A stretch of 64,000 bases of DNA from Prunella strophiata (taxonomy: Eukaryota; Chordata; Aves; Passeriformes; Prunellidae). A program made the translations under genes and the position numbers. Location of the stretch: the NCBI GenBank assembly GCA_036583965.1, contig JAZBQD010000018.1, positions 69,776,143-69,840,142 of the forward strand, in the 5' to 3' direction. The notes beneath the pieces were generated by a model that did not search any database, was not told the DNA's origin, and saw nothing but the letters and a program-made list of their open reading frames with translations. Shown here piece after piece: positions 12,648 to 24,335 of the stretch. Every line of letters begins with the position of its first letter. Position 1 is the stretch's first letter.

Positions 12648-13009
12648 TCTGAGTTGGGGTGTTTGGCCTGGAGAGGGGAAGGCTCCAGGGAGAGCTTCCA
12701 GCAGCCCTTCAGTGTCCAAAGGGGATTGATTGAAAGGAAAGAGAGAGAGAGTCTTTCCACATGGTCAGGACATGAGGGAAGTGTTTTAAAGGAAAGGAGG
12801 AGAGGTTTAGGTGGGATCTTGGGAAGGAATTCCTGGCTGGGCTGGAATTCCCAGATTTGCTGTGGCTGCCCCTGGATCCCTGGAAGTGTTCCAGGCCAGG
12901 TTGGGCTCTGGGGCTTGGATTCACCTGAGACTGTGGGAGGTGTCCCTGCCCATGGCAGGGGTGGCACTGGATCATCTTTAAAGTCCCTTCCAATCCAAAC
13001 CATTCCATC
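12648..13009 (+). mobile_element. CR1 LINE 3' end, longer copy
   Basis: It begins near GGCCTGGAGAGGGGAAGGCT and ends at CCAAACCATTCCAT, covering about 360 bp of the 3' region. Confidence 0.88.
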
Positions 13010-13438
13010 TTGAATATCTTTCCTGACCTAAATGACTCTGTGATCCTCTGTGCTGTAGAGAAACCAAAAAATGTATTTTCTCCCTTTAATTTGCGGCGAC
13101 TTGGAAGCCAAGTGGACAAAGTCTGTTCTTGCTCTGCTCTTCTTAATGCTTAAAACCTGGAGGGGGGAGGGAATCCTGCCTGGAATGCAGCCCCTGTGCG
13201 GGATTGCTTTTCCAAAGTGTTTGAAAACAATCACTTCTGCAGGAGCGGGGGCTCGCTTGAACAGCCAGTTCTGTCCTGGAGACGAACATTCCGGGATGCC
13301 AGAGGAAAACAGCGAGGCTGGAATTTGCCTCGTGTTTGAGGTTAGCTCCAGAGGAGTTTGCAGCCGGGGTGGTTTTATATAGCAGCTCTCAGTGGAAACA
13401 GTTTGTCTGTCATATTTTTAGGTTCAGGGATTTCTTGG

Positions 13439-13455
13439 AGGTCACCCCGAGTTCA
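13439..13455 (+). promoter_or_regulatory. DR5 retinoic acid response element candidate with consensus half-sites
   Basis: AGGTCA ccccg AGTTCA is a direct repeat with a 5-bp spacer whose half-sites are the strongest RAR/RXR forms. A further GGTTCA half-site lies just upstream at 13421-13426. It sits in repeat-free sequence between CR1 copies. Confidence 0.55.
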
Positions 13456-13560
13456 TGCTCCTTTCCCTCCTGTCCCGATGGAGGTGGGAATTTGTGTTTG
13501 GAGTGACTGGGGGTCCAAAGCTGCTGTCAGACCTCGTCCCTCTGGCTGGCTGTGGCAACA

Positions 13561-13574
13561 GGTTCATGGGGTGA
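13561..13574 (+). promoter_or_regulatory. DR2 retinoic acid response element candidate
   Basis: GGTTCA tg GGGTGA is a direct repeat with a 2-bp spacer, the second layout used by RAR/RXR. It lies 106 bp downstream of the DR5 at 13439 on the same strand. Confidence 0.45.
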
Positions 13575-13635
13575 GTGTGCATGGCTCCTGCCCCAGTTTG
13601 GGGGAAATTCTGCTTCGGTTTGATCCCTGTGGAAC

Positions 13636-13875
13636 TCAGAATCCCAAATTGGTTTGGGACAGAAAGGACCTTAAATTCCATCCCGCCCCCTGCCAAGGGC
13701 AGGGACACCTCCTGCTATCCCAGGTTGCTCCAAGCCCTGTCCAGCCTGGCCTCAGACACTTCCAGGGGTGAGGAGTTCACAACCTCTCTGCCAGGACCTC
13801 GGCACCCTCACAGGGAGGAATTCCTTCCCAAAATCCCATCTAACCCTGCCCTCTGTCTGTTTAAAGCCATAATTT
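13636..13875 (-). mobile_element. CR1 LINE 3' end, reverse strand
   Basis: It extends from the tail (CAGAATCCCAAATTGG) to the GAGGAATTCCTTCCCAAAAT block upstream of the usual truncation point. Confidence 0.87.
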
Positions 13876-13879
13876 AGGC

Positions 13880-14200
13880 CATTTAATTATCCCTCTGCCT
13901 TTCAGCCACTCGAAACTCCTTCCAAAGGGCCCTTAATAGAAAGCAGAGGAGCCTCCAGCACAAATTTCTCTCCAGTAGCACATTTTTCCTATAGATTATC
14001 CTTTAATTTTCATGGACGGGAATGTTCTGCTGCTGTAAGGAGAGAGCAGAGCCCGTGTGGGGCTGCGTGCATAAAAACGTATGGAGTTACCGACTTTTCC
14101 AAGAGGAAAAGGTGATGTCATGGGCTGTGGAAAGAATATTTTTTGTACTCCTGCTCTCATCTGATCACGCTTAGGATATAAATAGTGGGGAAAGGCACCA
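13880..14200. promoter_or_regulatory. Candidate conserved noncoding block
   Basis: This is unique sequence between CR1 copies with GATTATCCTTTAATTTTC, GTGCATAAAAACG, a TGATGTCATGG word and a TATAAATA word at about 14178. No transcript evidence can be read from the sequence. Confidence 0.3.
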
Positions 14201-14487
14201 GGCAGTGAAATGAAACCCACTCTGGGAAGGCTCCCCGGAGCTCCGTGCTGGGGTCGGGCAGGGCTGGATCCATCCAGGGGTGTTTTCCAGCACATTAACG
14301 GCAGCGTGTGGAGCCATCTGTCAGGCTTGGAGGTGGCCAAGCCAGTCAGCAGCTCGTTAGGCAGGGCCAGGAGTAAAAAATAGCCCAGAAAATCAGGATA
14401 TAATGGGAGAAGGGGAGACTGGAGGAAGCAGAGTCCATGCAGTGCTGTAATTTACTCCCTCATTTGCTGCTGCTCCCCGTCACCACT

Positions 14488-14851
14488 TCCCACTGGGAGA
14501 GCTGGGAGTGTTCCTCTGGAGAAGGGAGGCTCCAGGGAGAGCTCAGAGCCCCTGGCAGGGCCTGAAGGGGCTCCAGGAGAGCTGGAGAGGGACTGGGGAC
14601 AGGAGAGGGACAGGACCCAGGGAATGGCTTCCACTGGGAAAGGGGAGATTGGGCTGGGATCTTGGCAAGGAATTCCTGGGAATGGAATTCCCAGCTTTGC
14701 TGTGGCTGCCCCTGGATCCCTGGCAGTGCCCAAGGCCAGGTTGGACACTGGGGCTTGGATCCATCTGGGACAGTGGGAAGTGTCCCTGCTTGTGGGATCA
14801 GGATGATCTTGAAAGTCCCTCCATCCCAAACCATTTCATGATTCCATGATT
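14488..14851 (+). mobile_element. CR1 LINE 3' end, 'GAGAGCTCAGAGCCCCTGGC' subfamily
   Basis: The copy keeps the CTGGAGAAGGGAGGCTCCAG region, the GGGGAGATTGGGCTGGGATC region and the CATGATTCCATGAT tail. Confidence 0.9.
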
Positions 14852-14859
14852 AATGGATT

Positions 14860-16690
14860 TTTTCTGGTTTGCTCAAGCACAGCTCTGTATCTCCCGAGGC
14901 TGAATTGCCTCCTTGCCTGGAGAAATGAAGTGGGCAAGAAATGAGAGGTGAAAATGTGAACTGGGAAGTGGTTTGGTTGAATTCCCTCGTTTCTCCTGTG
15001 GGATTTGCTGCATTCCAGCCCCCAGCACTTTGCTCCAAGAGAATCTTTGCGTTCTGCACTTGTTTGACTTCAGTTCTTGACTGACACGAGTTGGATTTGC
15101 TTTGTTTTTCACTGGGCATCCCAAATCCCAGTCCAAGCTGGGCTTTGGGAATGGGACAGTTTAGTCAGAGTATCTTTCCATGCATTTTGAAGCTGTGGAC
15201 CCAATCCAGCCATTGCAGGATTTTGGGGAATAATGTCAATTACTGCTCGCTCTGAAGCTGCAGATCTCATCCCCAAGTGACACATGGACAAGAAAGGGAA
15301 GGAAATTCCTGCAGGGTTTTTTTTCCTTGACACCACAGGTGAAGAGCAGAGGGATTTCTCCTGGGGTTTCTCCTGCCCCATGGAATTTGGGAGTTCCCTC
15401 CCATCCCACCCCCAAGCTCAGGGTGATGGTATTCATGCTCCAGGTCTGACTGGAGAAGAGCAGGGAGTTCAGGAAGGAATTGAGCCTGGAATTGCAGCTT
15501 TGGGATTGTTGATCGTCCTGAAGGACAGGAGCCAGAAACCATGTAGATCCAGGGCTGGGAAGCTCCATTGGATTCCCTGTGGGATATGTTGGCTGAGTTT
15601 AAATCATTTGGGGAGGTTTTCCCTTAAACAAACCTTTTAATTCTCCTTTAATCAGACTTTGGGACCTCCTCCAGGCTGGGAAGGGGCAGGAGGGACCCCA
15701 GCAGGGCATTTCCAGGCAGGAGTGGTGTTCCCTTTGGGCTGCTTTCTGTGGAATATGTGGAATGCAGGTTCCTTCAGGAATTCTCTCAGGAATATGTCCA
15801 GGATGGTTTTCCCAGCTCCATGTCCTGGGGAAGGCCGGATGTGGTGGCAGTGAGCACCAACAACAGTGGATTTTGATCTTGACTTAAAGATGGGGACCTT
15901 GAATGGAAAATCCAGGTGGGAATTTTCCAAATGGAGCCAATGACAGCTTTTTTTTAAGTTTTGGGCAGGATCTGGCCATTGAGATTAATTAAATTCTTGG
16001 TGATTTATGTTTAGCTGCATTTAACTTCTACTCTAGTTGGGAATACCAGGATATTTTCCCAATTCCAGGCAGATTCCAATGCCTCTGAGCAAGCAGACTC
16101 ATCTCTCTCTGTTCATATTTGCCCTTGTTTTGTCTTTTTTATCACATTCTGTCCCCAGATCTCTCCTTTCCTTACTCATCCCTGCCTCATTCAATCCCAT
16201 TTGCAAACCCTGGAGTTCCTTGAAGAAGCAGGAAGGAAACAGATCCAAGATTCAGTGAGATTCTTGGGGTGGGATATCTGAAGCAACTCTGATTTCTTTG
16301 GGAAAAATAAATATTCCAGAAGATGCCCGTGAAGTGTACTGGCCACAAAGGACCCTTGGACCTCTCCCCTGAGCAGGACTCAAGACCAAGACAGACCAGG
16401 TTCCTCAGGACCTTTTCCAGACACTTCCCAAACTCTTGGACTTCTTTCCCACCTTTTTTTTCCCACTGGGAAATGGTTGGTTTTTCCCTGTATTTTTGCC
16501 AGTCACTTTGAGAAGGTTCTGGGCCTTTACTTTGCTCTGGAGTTTCCTTTAGGTTCAAAGGTCCCAAAAAACCCCCTCTGAAACGTCAGCTTTTGGCTTG
16601 GGACCATTGTGGTCCTGAAAATGTAATTTTTAAAACTATTACATTGTATTTTATTTTATTTTTTCTAAATGAGGAGGTTGCACCTGCCCA
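14860..16690. other. Unique intronic stretch, nothing recognised
   Basis: About 1.8 kb without a CR1 copy, tandem array, RNA gene or exon that I can recognise. Open frames are short and lack domains. Confidence 0.5.
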
Positions 16691-16696
16691 GATTGT

Positions 16697-16805
16697 CACA
16701 GAACCATGGAATGGGTTGAGTTGGAAGGGACCTTCAAGCTCATCTCATTCCAAGCCCCTGCCATGATGGCACCTCCCACTATCCCAGGTTTCTCCAGGGA
16801 TGGAA
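16697..16805 (-). mobile_element. CR1 LINE 3' end fragment, reverse strand
   Basis: It starts CAGAACCATGGAATGGGTTG; the GGGCAGGGACACC block is shortened (ATGATGGCACCTCCC). Confidence 0.83.
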
Positions 16806-17327
16806 TCCATCTGTTCCTGAAGGTCGTTTTGAAAATTTGTGTTGGCTTTGGTTTGAAAAGGTTTGGGAAAACATTCCAACCCTGCTGGTTGGACAAGCTC
16901 TTCCTTCTTGTCCCAAGGAAGTGTCTCAGGATGAGCTTCCACCTTCTGTGCAGGTCCAGAATCCTGAAAAATTCATCACCAGCATTCCTGATAATTAATT
17001 CTGGAAAGCAGAGGCTTCTCCACTCCTGATATCCCGTTGCTCCCATCCCTCAGACATTCCCAAATCTCTGACCCCGGCCGTGGCAGTGCTGCCGGGCTGG
17101 AATGTGAACTGTGGAGCAGAAAAGTCCTGTGTTCCACTCCCCGGAGCAGAGCCCGGCCCGAGGACTCTGCCAAAGCCACTAATGGGATCCAGGCTCCCAG
17201 GATTGGGATGGAGCTGGTGGGAATGGCAGCTCCAAGCTTGGCCGCAGTCCCCGTGCCTCAGTTTCCCCCTCTCCTCCATGAAAACTGTGGATATTTGTGG
17301 ATGTTGAGAGAAAGCCAAGCAGTAATT

Positions 17328-17350
17328 GGGGGGGAGGGGGGGGGGGGGGA
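17328..17350 (+). repeat. G-run (poly-G with one A)
   Basis: Seven G, one A, then fourteen G. It is able to form G-quadruplexes and is a likely site of sequencing error. Confidence 0.9.
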
Positions 17351-17589
17351 AGGTGGTTTTTTTCCTTTTAATGAGTGAAAGTTCTCCTTGTGAACTCCTG
17401 TGGGGCTGGAAACTCCTCTTCTAAAACATCCTTGAAAATTTGGGATGGAAAAGGGTCATTTTGGCTGCTGATGGCCAACAGCCCCTGAAGTGTGGTGGGT
17501 GGTTTGCACGGAGCAGCAGAGCTGGGATTATTGCTCCTGTCAGCCTGGGATAAATGGAAAACACACGGATGGATGGAGGCTGGAGCTGG

Positions 17590-17870
17590 AGCTGACAGCG
17601 AGCTGAGTGATCAGCCCCAAAACCGGCACAGAGCTCGTTAGGGCCGTCGCTTTTATTTGGGTTTTTATTCCCAGATTTTCCACTGTCTTTTCGGGAAGCT
17701 GTTTGCGGCTGCCACGGCAGCTGAGGAGCCCTTCAGAAACGTGGCCAAACACTCCAGTAAAACCAGCTCTGACTCCTCAGAATTCCTGGGAGCTCCGTGC
17801 CCGGATGTCACAGGCGGGAGCAGCTCTAATAACCTACAAATGAGATTTGGGTTTTTAAGTAGATTACGCT
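17590..17870. promoter_or_regulatory. Candidate conserved noncoding block
   Basis: It is CpG-containing, repeat-free sequence with GTCGCTTTTATTTGGG, GCTCTAATAACCTAC and AAGTAGATTACGC words, followed by T/C homopolymers at 17879-17905. It has no coding potential with a recognisable domain. Confidence 0.35.
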
Positions 17871-18134
17871 GAAGGGATTTTTTTTTTCCCCCTTTTTTTT
17901 TTTTGGGTAAACGATAGGGTTGCAATCGGATCTCTCTATGAAATCAGCTTTTTGGGGGGTGGGGAAGGATTGGATGCAGCAGCCTGGCTCCAGCACGGGA
18001 GCTTAAATCTGTCTTCCATCAAAAAGGCTGGAAACCACTCTGTGTGTGATGGCATTTGGATTTCATGGACATGAGTCCATCCCATGGGAGTGCTGCTGCC
18101 TCTGGAGAGGCTCCTGTGGAACTCTGAGCCCCAG

Positions 18135-18237
18135 ATGACCCTTGGAAAGGAATTCCTGGCTGGAAGGGTGGGCAGGCCCTGGCACAGGGTGCCCAGAGAA
18201 GCTGTGGCTGCCCCTGGATTCCTGGAATTGTCCCAAA
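18135..18237 (+). mobile_element. CR1 LINE internal fragment without tail
   Basis: GGAAAGGAATTCCTGGCTGG to TGGATTCCTGGAATTGTCCC matches the middle of the 3' region; the tail is missing and a second CR1 starts 76 bp further on. Confidence 0.78.
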
Positions 18238-18312
18238 TTCCAGTGGTGCTGCAGGTGCAGCCCTGGCAAAGGGCAGGAACGTGGTGCAAGAACTTCCAGT
18301 CTGATATTCCAG

Positions 18313-18735
18313 AGTTCTGGAGCCCCTCTGCTCTGGAGCCAGGCTGGGAGAACTGGGAATGTTCCCCTGGAGAAGGGAAAAATCCAGGGAATCCTCAGAG
18401 ATGCTAAAGGGCCTCCAGGAGAGCTGGAGAGGGACTGGGGACAAGGCCTGGAGGGACAGGACACAGGGAATGGCTTCCAGTAGGAAAGGGGAGATTGGGC
18501 TGGGATCTTGGCAAGGAATTGCTGTGTGGGAGGGTGGGGAGAGGCTGGGCTGGAATTGCCAGCTTTGCTGTGGCTGTCCCTGGATCCCTGGCAGTGCCCA
18601 AGGCCAGGTTGGACATTGGGGCTTGGATCCACCAGGGACAGTGGGAGGTGTCCCTACCTGTGACTAGGGTGGTGTTGAATAATTTTTAAGATCCCTTCTT
18701 TCCTAAACCATTCCATGATTCCCTGATTCTGTAGC
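18313..18735 (+). mobile_element. CR1 LINE 3' end, long copy of the 14488 subfamily
   Basis: It begins at CTGGAGCCCCTCTGCTCTGG and ends CATGATTCCCTGATTCTGT. Confidence 0.9.
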
Positions 18736-19534
18736 CCCTGGGAGTTGAGCTTTGGAGCAGGACTGGACAGCTGGAGATGCCACCAGCAGGATCAGGGAAA
18801 AGCCAAATCTGGGAGGTGGCTGAGGCTCCCAGAGCCCTCCCACCACCACCCCATGCTGACTTCACATCAAGATGTCACACCACCTACTGCCACCCTCTTG
18901 GCTTGGGGAGAATCCCAGAAGTCCCGGGAGTGGAGTGTTTTTCCAAGGAAAGGGCAGAACCACCAGGCTGCCTTCCAGAGAAACCAACACCCTTGGGAAT
19001 GCCATTTTGAAAACACAGGAGAAACTCCGGATGGGTTGGAGGGTTTGTGTTGGAGATAACACCCTGCATCCTCCAGCTCTGCTCTGGCTGGGGCAATCAC
19101 GAGCTCTCCTGTGCTTCCCAAATTTCCCTGTAATGCCACATTCATCCTGCCTGGGCTGGAGCCTCTATCAACATGTTTGGGTCGCTTTGGCCGTTTTTAT
19201 AGTGACATCATCAAATTTGTCAATATTAAATGATGTTTTTCTGCCACCTTTCAAGGTGTGAACAGCATCTTGAGAGAGACAACCTCAGGAGCAGTTTCCT
19301 CCTGCCACAATTGGTCCCAAAGCCTAAATTTGCTTTTTTGATATCTTAAATTAGGCTAGGCACTAAGTTAAACCCCAGCTCATTTAGTTGATCTTTAAAG
19401 CTGTGAGTTTTACCTTAAAAGTCAGTGAATTAAAGTGGCTGTGTGTCACTCTCATGCTTTTTGTGAGCTCAGGTGGCTTTGTTTTCCTCTGACTTCCATG
19501 CCCCGAGTCAGGGAAGTGTTTTCCAAGGCATGGA

Positions 19535-19874
19535 TCCTTAGCCTGGAGGAAAGGAGGCTTCATGGAGATCTTCTGGGGTGTGAAGGGAGATCACAACAAG
19601 GCTGGAGAAGAAGGACAGGGACAATCAGGAATACCTTTAAGGGGAAAGGGTGTAGATTCAGATTGAGGGAATTCCTGGGTGGGGAGGGGCTGGGCTGGGA
19701 ATTCCCAGATTTGCTGTGGCTGCCCCTGGATCACTGGGAGTGTTCCAGGCCAGCTTGGATATTGAGGCTTGTATCCACCTGGGACAGTGGGAGGTGCCCC
19801 TTCCCATGGGATGAGGTGGGTCAAGGTGATCTTTCAGGTCCCTTCCCACCCAACCCATTCCATGGTTCCATGAT
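19535..19874 (+). mobile_element. CR1 LINE 3' end, long copy
   Basis: It starts near TTAGCCTGGAGGAAAGGAGG and ends CCATTCCATGGTTCCATGAT. Confidence 0.87.
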
Positions 19875-21073
19875 AATGTCAGCAGTTGGAGCTGCTTCCT
19901 GTGAGTTTTTCCCACGTAATTGCTGGGAAAAAAGGGTTAAAAAAGGAGTGCTGAGACAAAGAAAGTGAATTTTCGGAGGAACCTCTTGGAGACTTTTGGG
20001 ACTCTCGGAGGTTCTCAACCAACACCTCAGAGCTGACCACGTCTCTGCGGGGATTGAACTGCGTTCACCTTGACCAGAATCATCTGGTTGGGCCGTGGAA
20101 TGCCATTCCCAGGGGATCCAAGCCCTGTGCCATCAATTCTGCTTCAGCAAGGATGGTTTTCCTTGACACCTCATCAGGCGATATTTCCTTACTGCCGCTC
20201 CGTCTCCCAACTGTCATCCTGGAGCTGTGGGATTTTTCCCGAGCGCAGGTGCCGGTGGAGCCGAGGCGACTGTGGTTTGGTTGTAGCTTTGGGCTAAACT
20301 AAGCCAGATGTTATGGCCCTTTTTTTTTTTTTTTTTTTGAAGTCGTTCCTCCTTCTCCCTGTCGCTCCGTGCGCATTCCTTTCATTGCTGGAGCTTTTCA
20401 GAGAATCTCTGCTCCTGCAGGGAATCCTGGCCGGTGTTAATCCATTACTTCTGGGCATTCCAGGAGGATGGAAATCCAGCTGTAATTCACAGAAAAGGAC
20501 AACACTGGGTTTGGGGTGAAGAGTTGGGAGAGCCATGACCACCCCAGGTCACGCAGCAGAGCCAAGGAGCAGAAGAAACAATGGAGGAACCTCCTTCAAC
20601 CTCATTTCCAAGAGTTCTCCCAGTGGTGCTTGGGAGAGGGAAGGAAGGGAATTTCCACAGATAATTTTGGGAGTTTGGAAGCTCAAGGGTTGGATGATAT
20701 TGGGCAAGTTTTGTCCGTGATTTTTGCAGAGCTGTTGGAGGGCGTGTCCTACCTTGTGGGATTTGAGGCTTTATTTGAGTTTATCAGTTGATTTCTGGTT
20801 CAGATTTTAAAAAATAGGCCCCCAAAAAATTCCACAGCCACATGAATTGATAGGGAAAGACCACAAGGAGGACAGTTTTGCCAACCAGTACATTTGAATT
20901 TCATGATAACTCTAAAAATGGGAAGAAACATTTTCACCTGTGAGCAGAGAACTGCAAGTTTCAACCCTGCTCCAAACCCACCAGAACTCGTCAAGAAAAT
21001 TCCTTAAGAAGTTCCTGGTTTTCTTTCGGAGAAAATCTGAAGCCTGGAGTGGTTCTTTCTTATTGGTTCCATA

Positions 21074-21126
21074 TTTTTTATTATTGCTGTTATTTTTATT
21101 ATTATTAATATTATTATTATTATTAC
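21074..21126 (+). repeat. (TTA)n microsatellite
   Basis: Imperfect TTATTATT array. Confidence 0.85.
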
Positions 21127-21564
21127 AACAACATATTTCAGTTTTTGATCTTGAGTCTCAGTACTGTTGCCTGAGCCTCATGGCCTCTGAATTTTTTTGG
21201 AAAAGCAATGAGTTAAAAATCTCTGCCTTTCCAGACGCCCTCGTTTTGTCTCAGGGCTGCAATTCTCGGGAGTTGGTGTTAATTGCTGAATAATCTCCGT
21301 GACATTGATGATGAGTGACAACGCAATTACGCTGCTGGAGCTGCTCTGCTGAGGAATTTGGCTGCAGAAGTTGCCTGTGGTTCCCACAGGTGAAACCCTT
21401 ACCTCATTTCACCAGAATCTGGTTGTCTGGTGAAGGATAAGCCAAGAAGGAGAAGCTGAGCAGTCGGTTCTAGTGTGAGCAAAACGAGGGGATGAAGCAA
21501 AGCTGGGATTTGTAGAAGGTCGGTTGTGTCCTTCCTGTGGTCCAGCCCAGCACCAGCATTGAAA

Positions 21565-22063
21565 AGAATCCTAAAAACTTTGGGGTGGAAGGGGCCCTAA
21601 AGCCCATCCAATGCCACCCCATCCATGGGCAGGGACACCTCCCACTGTCCCAGGTGGATCCAAGCCCCAGTGTCCAACCTGGCCCTGGGCACTGCCAGGG
21701 ATCCAGGGGCAGCCACAGCAAAGCTGGCAATTCCAGCCCAGCCCCTCCCCACCCTCCCACACAGCAATTCCCAATTCCCAAGATCCCAGCCCAATCTCCC
21801 CTTGCCCAGTGGGAGCCATTCCCTGGCTCCTGTCCCTCTGTCCCTTGTCCCCAGTCCCTCTGCAGCTCTCCTGGAGCCCCTCCAGGCCCTGCCAGGGGCT
21901 CTGAGCTCTCCCTGGAGCCTTCCCTTCTCCAGGGGAGCATTCCCAGCTCTCCCAGCCTGGCTCCAGAGCAGAGGGGCTCCAGCCCTGCAGCAGCTCCGGG
22001 GCCTCCTCTGGGCTCTCTGCAGCAGCTCCACGTCCTCCTGCTGTTGGCCCCAGGGCTGGGACA
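21565..22063 (-). mobile_element. CR1 LINE 3' region, about 500 bp, reverse strand
   Basis: This is one of the longest copies. It extends beyond the GAGCAGAGGGGCTCCAGCCC block to CTGTTGGCCCCAGGGCTGGG. It is nearly identical, in opposite orientation, to the copy at 38425-38972, including the diagnostic AATTCCCAATTCCCAAGATC insertion. Confidence 0.92.
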
Positions 22064-22899
22064 TCCTTGGTTTGAATCAAATTTACAAATAAGCAGCACC
22101 CACTAATTGCAGCCCTAAGATCCCTACCCCACTTTGTGTCTTTGCGTCTGTGGCAGAACAGTGACCTCGGTTCCTTGTTTTAAAACCCCCCAGATCCATT
22201 TTTAGTGTGTAGAACCAACCTGTTCTCCATGTTTTAAACCATCTTCAAGGTGGATTTGTGACACTCAGTCACAACTGGAGCTGCCTGGTCAGTCACAGGG
22301 TGATGGAAGTGCTCCATCAGACAAGTTCACTGCCAGGATTTACTCCCCTGCAGTAAAATCCTAAGGACCACTAAGCTGGGTTTAAACACCAAGGAGATCT
22401 ATGGGCCTTGTCCTCTGGTGAGATGAGAGTTACTCCCAGTGATAAACTTTGCCTGGTCAGGCGCTGCATTTGTGATGTTTTTAGGAGTGTTTCTCTCCCA
22501 GCTTTCACTCAGGAGTGTCTCAGATCATTAAAAACACAAATTAAACTTCCAGGCAGCCCTGCCTGGGCGGGAGAGGAAGCTTTGTGCTGGTTTTACAGCC
22601 TGGCAGCTCACAAGCTGATGGTGTTTTAGAGCAGCAGAGCTCCTCCATCTCAATTCCCACCACCCCACCTGGCACTCTGCTCCATGCCTCACAGTTTGGA
22701 GGTTTAAACAGGATTTACAAGCAGGACGTGGAGCAAATAAAGGATTCTTTTCACCTGAAGTGATGGCAGAGGCCTCTCCTGACTCCTAGGCTGGGTTTCA
22801 AGCTGGGGCAGCCCTCGCCCGACTCGGATGTTGGATTTCGGGCCTGGACTGAGGTGTGAGGCCAGGCTTTGTTGGCAGGCTGGAGCTGTAACCTGATTA

Positions 22900-23560
22900 A
22901 TCTGAGCAGGTAGAGAGGAACACGATCCATCAGCAGCACCGCTGGCAGCGCAGCCAGGCCGGCAGGGAATTTTTCATCAGGGGCCCTCCGAGAGGAGGTG
23001 TACGTTACCGAGGGGGAAGAAAGGAGAGAACCTAAGCCAGGCTTTCATCCGCGGGGATATTGCCTAACCCACGAGGAATCCTTTCATCAATAAATTACGA
23101 GAAGAATGGGAAAGTTTCGAAAGATCCGCCTGTTAACGCGCTCTCACCCGGCGAATTTAAGGAACATTACGTTTTGGCCTGGGCTGCCCCGCAGGAGCGC
23201 GGAGGTGAGAACAGGCAGCCCCGGGAAGGTGAGACCCCGCCGCGTGTGGCGAGGCCGGGTGCGGAGCATCCGTCAGCGGAGAGCCGAGGAGGCGAACGCG
23301 CCGTGACCGCTAAGCCGGGATTGAATGACGGCAGGAAAAACCCAGCAGGCGCCTTTTGTTCCCCCACCTGGCCGCCGGCCACGCCGCGGATCCTCCCTTG
23401 GAAGGGTGGCCGTGGCAGAGCTGACATCTGGGTGGCTTTGTGACAGCTCCCGCCCGGCGCCCGCGGGGATCCCCAGCCCCGAGCCAGCCCTGGGTCTGCC
23501 GCGGATTTATCCCTCTGTAGCGACCCGAGCACGTTCCAAGGTGGCAGGAGTTGAAATGCT
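22900..23560. promoter_or_regulatory. CpG-rich unique block, candidate regulatory element
   Basis: The left part (22900-23200) mixes CpGs with AT-rich words (CTTTCATCAATAAATTACG, GGCGAATTTAAGG). The right part (23200-23500) is dense in CpG (CCGCCGCGTGTGGCGAGGCC and similar). There is no CR1. ORFs run through it on both strands but none resembles a known domain. It could be a CpG island for an unannotated transcript or an enhancer. Confidence 0.4.
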
Positions 23561-24242
23561 CATCTCAGCTCGGGTTTAAATGCTCCTCTCGGGTTTAAAA
23601 ATGCTCCTGGCTTCAGTTTCTTGTAAGGTCCGTGTGTCAGTGAAGAACAAAAGAGGTTTTAGCGCCTGTCCAGGAAGGTGTCAGGGGCACGCTGTAGGTG
23701 CCTTGAGCAAGAGCTGCTGTTCCTGGAGGGATTTTCTCCAGTCCCAGGGCAGCAAAGTGGCTCCAGGATTGCACCCCCACGTCCCCATCCCTCAGTCCCG
23801 CGCTCCCTCGCTTTTGTCAACTGGCAGAGGTACAAGAACTAAGTCAGAACAGAAAGCAGAAGAATTCTGGGCCCTGATCGAACTCCCGTGGTGTTTACGG
23901 GGTGGAAACTTCCCCAGAAACGCAGATTTCCAAAGGCCTCTTGCTGTCGATGTGTTTTTGTTGCTGGTTTTTCAGGAATTCTGCACCACGAGTCGCCTGC
24001 TGTTGCTGACAATTGGGCAAATGGTTTTAGTGGCAATGAAAGGGGTCGTTTGTGAGGGGTGATGAGCAGGGAGCAAACCAGAGCTGGGATTTACAATCTG
24101 TTTGCTCCCATCCTGCCCTAATTTCCTCGTGTTTACTGCGTGCAAAGAGTTCTCCAAGTCCAACCTCAAGCACACTGGCTTTTCCAGCGGGCTGCACCAG
24201 CACAGGGAGCCTCGGCTCTTGAGTTTTGGGTTCCTTGTGCTC

Positions 24243-24335
24243 ATGGAATCACGAAATCACAGAATCACAGCCTGGTTTGGGTTGGAAGGGACCTCAAAAT
24301 CATCTGATTCCATGGGCAGGGCCAGCTGCCCCACA
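24243..24335 (-). mobile_element. CR1 LINE tail fragment, reverse strand
   Basis: GGAATCACGAAATCACAGAA followed by TTTGGGTTGGAAGGGACCTC. Three octamer-like repeats of the tail remain. Confidence 0.83.

Larger units (their letters stand above)
13160..13620. promoter_or_regulatory. Candidate regulatory block containing DR5 and DR2
   Basis: This is unique sequence between CR1 copies that end at 13009 and begin at 13636. It holds a TATA-like TTTTATATAGC near 13373, the DR5 and the DR2. There are no coding features. Conservation was not tested. Confidence 0.4.

Noticed and set aside
19829..19842. GGGTCAAGGTGA, a DR0-like half-site pair
   Set aside because: It lies in a CR1 copy and is a chance variant of the GGCACTGGATGATCTTTAA region.
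21470..22106. Overlapping frames of 155-209 residues on both strands
   Set aside because: They lie inside a CR1 3' untranslated region. The same peptides recur at 38300-38973, 55333-55908 and 61121-61775, as expected for a dispersed repeat and not for a gene family.
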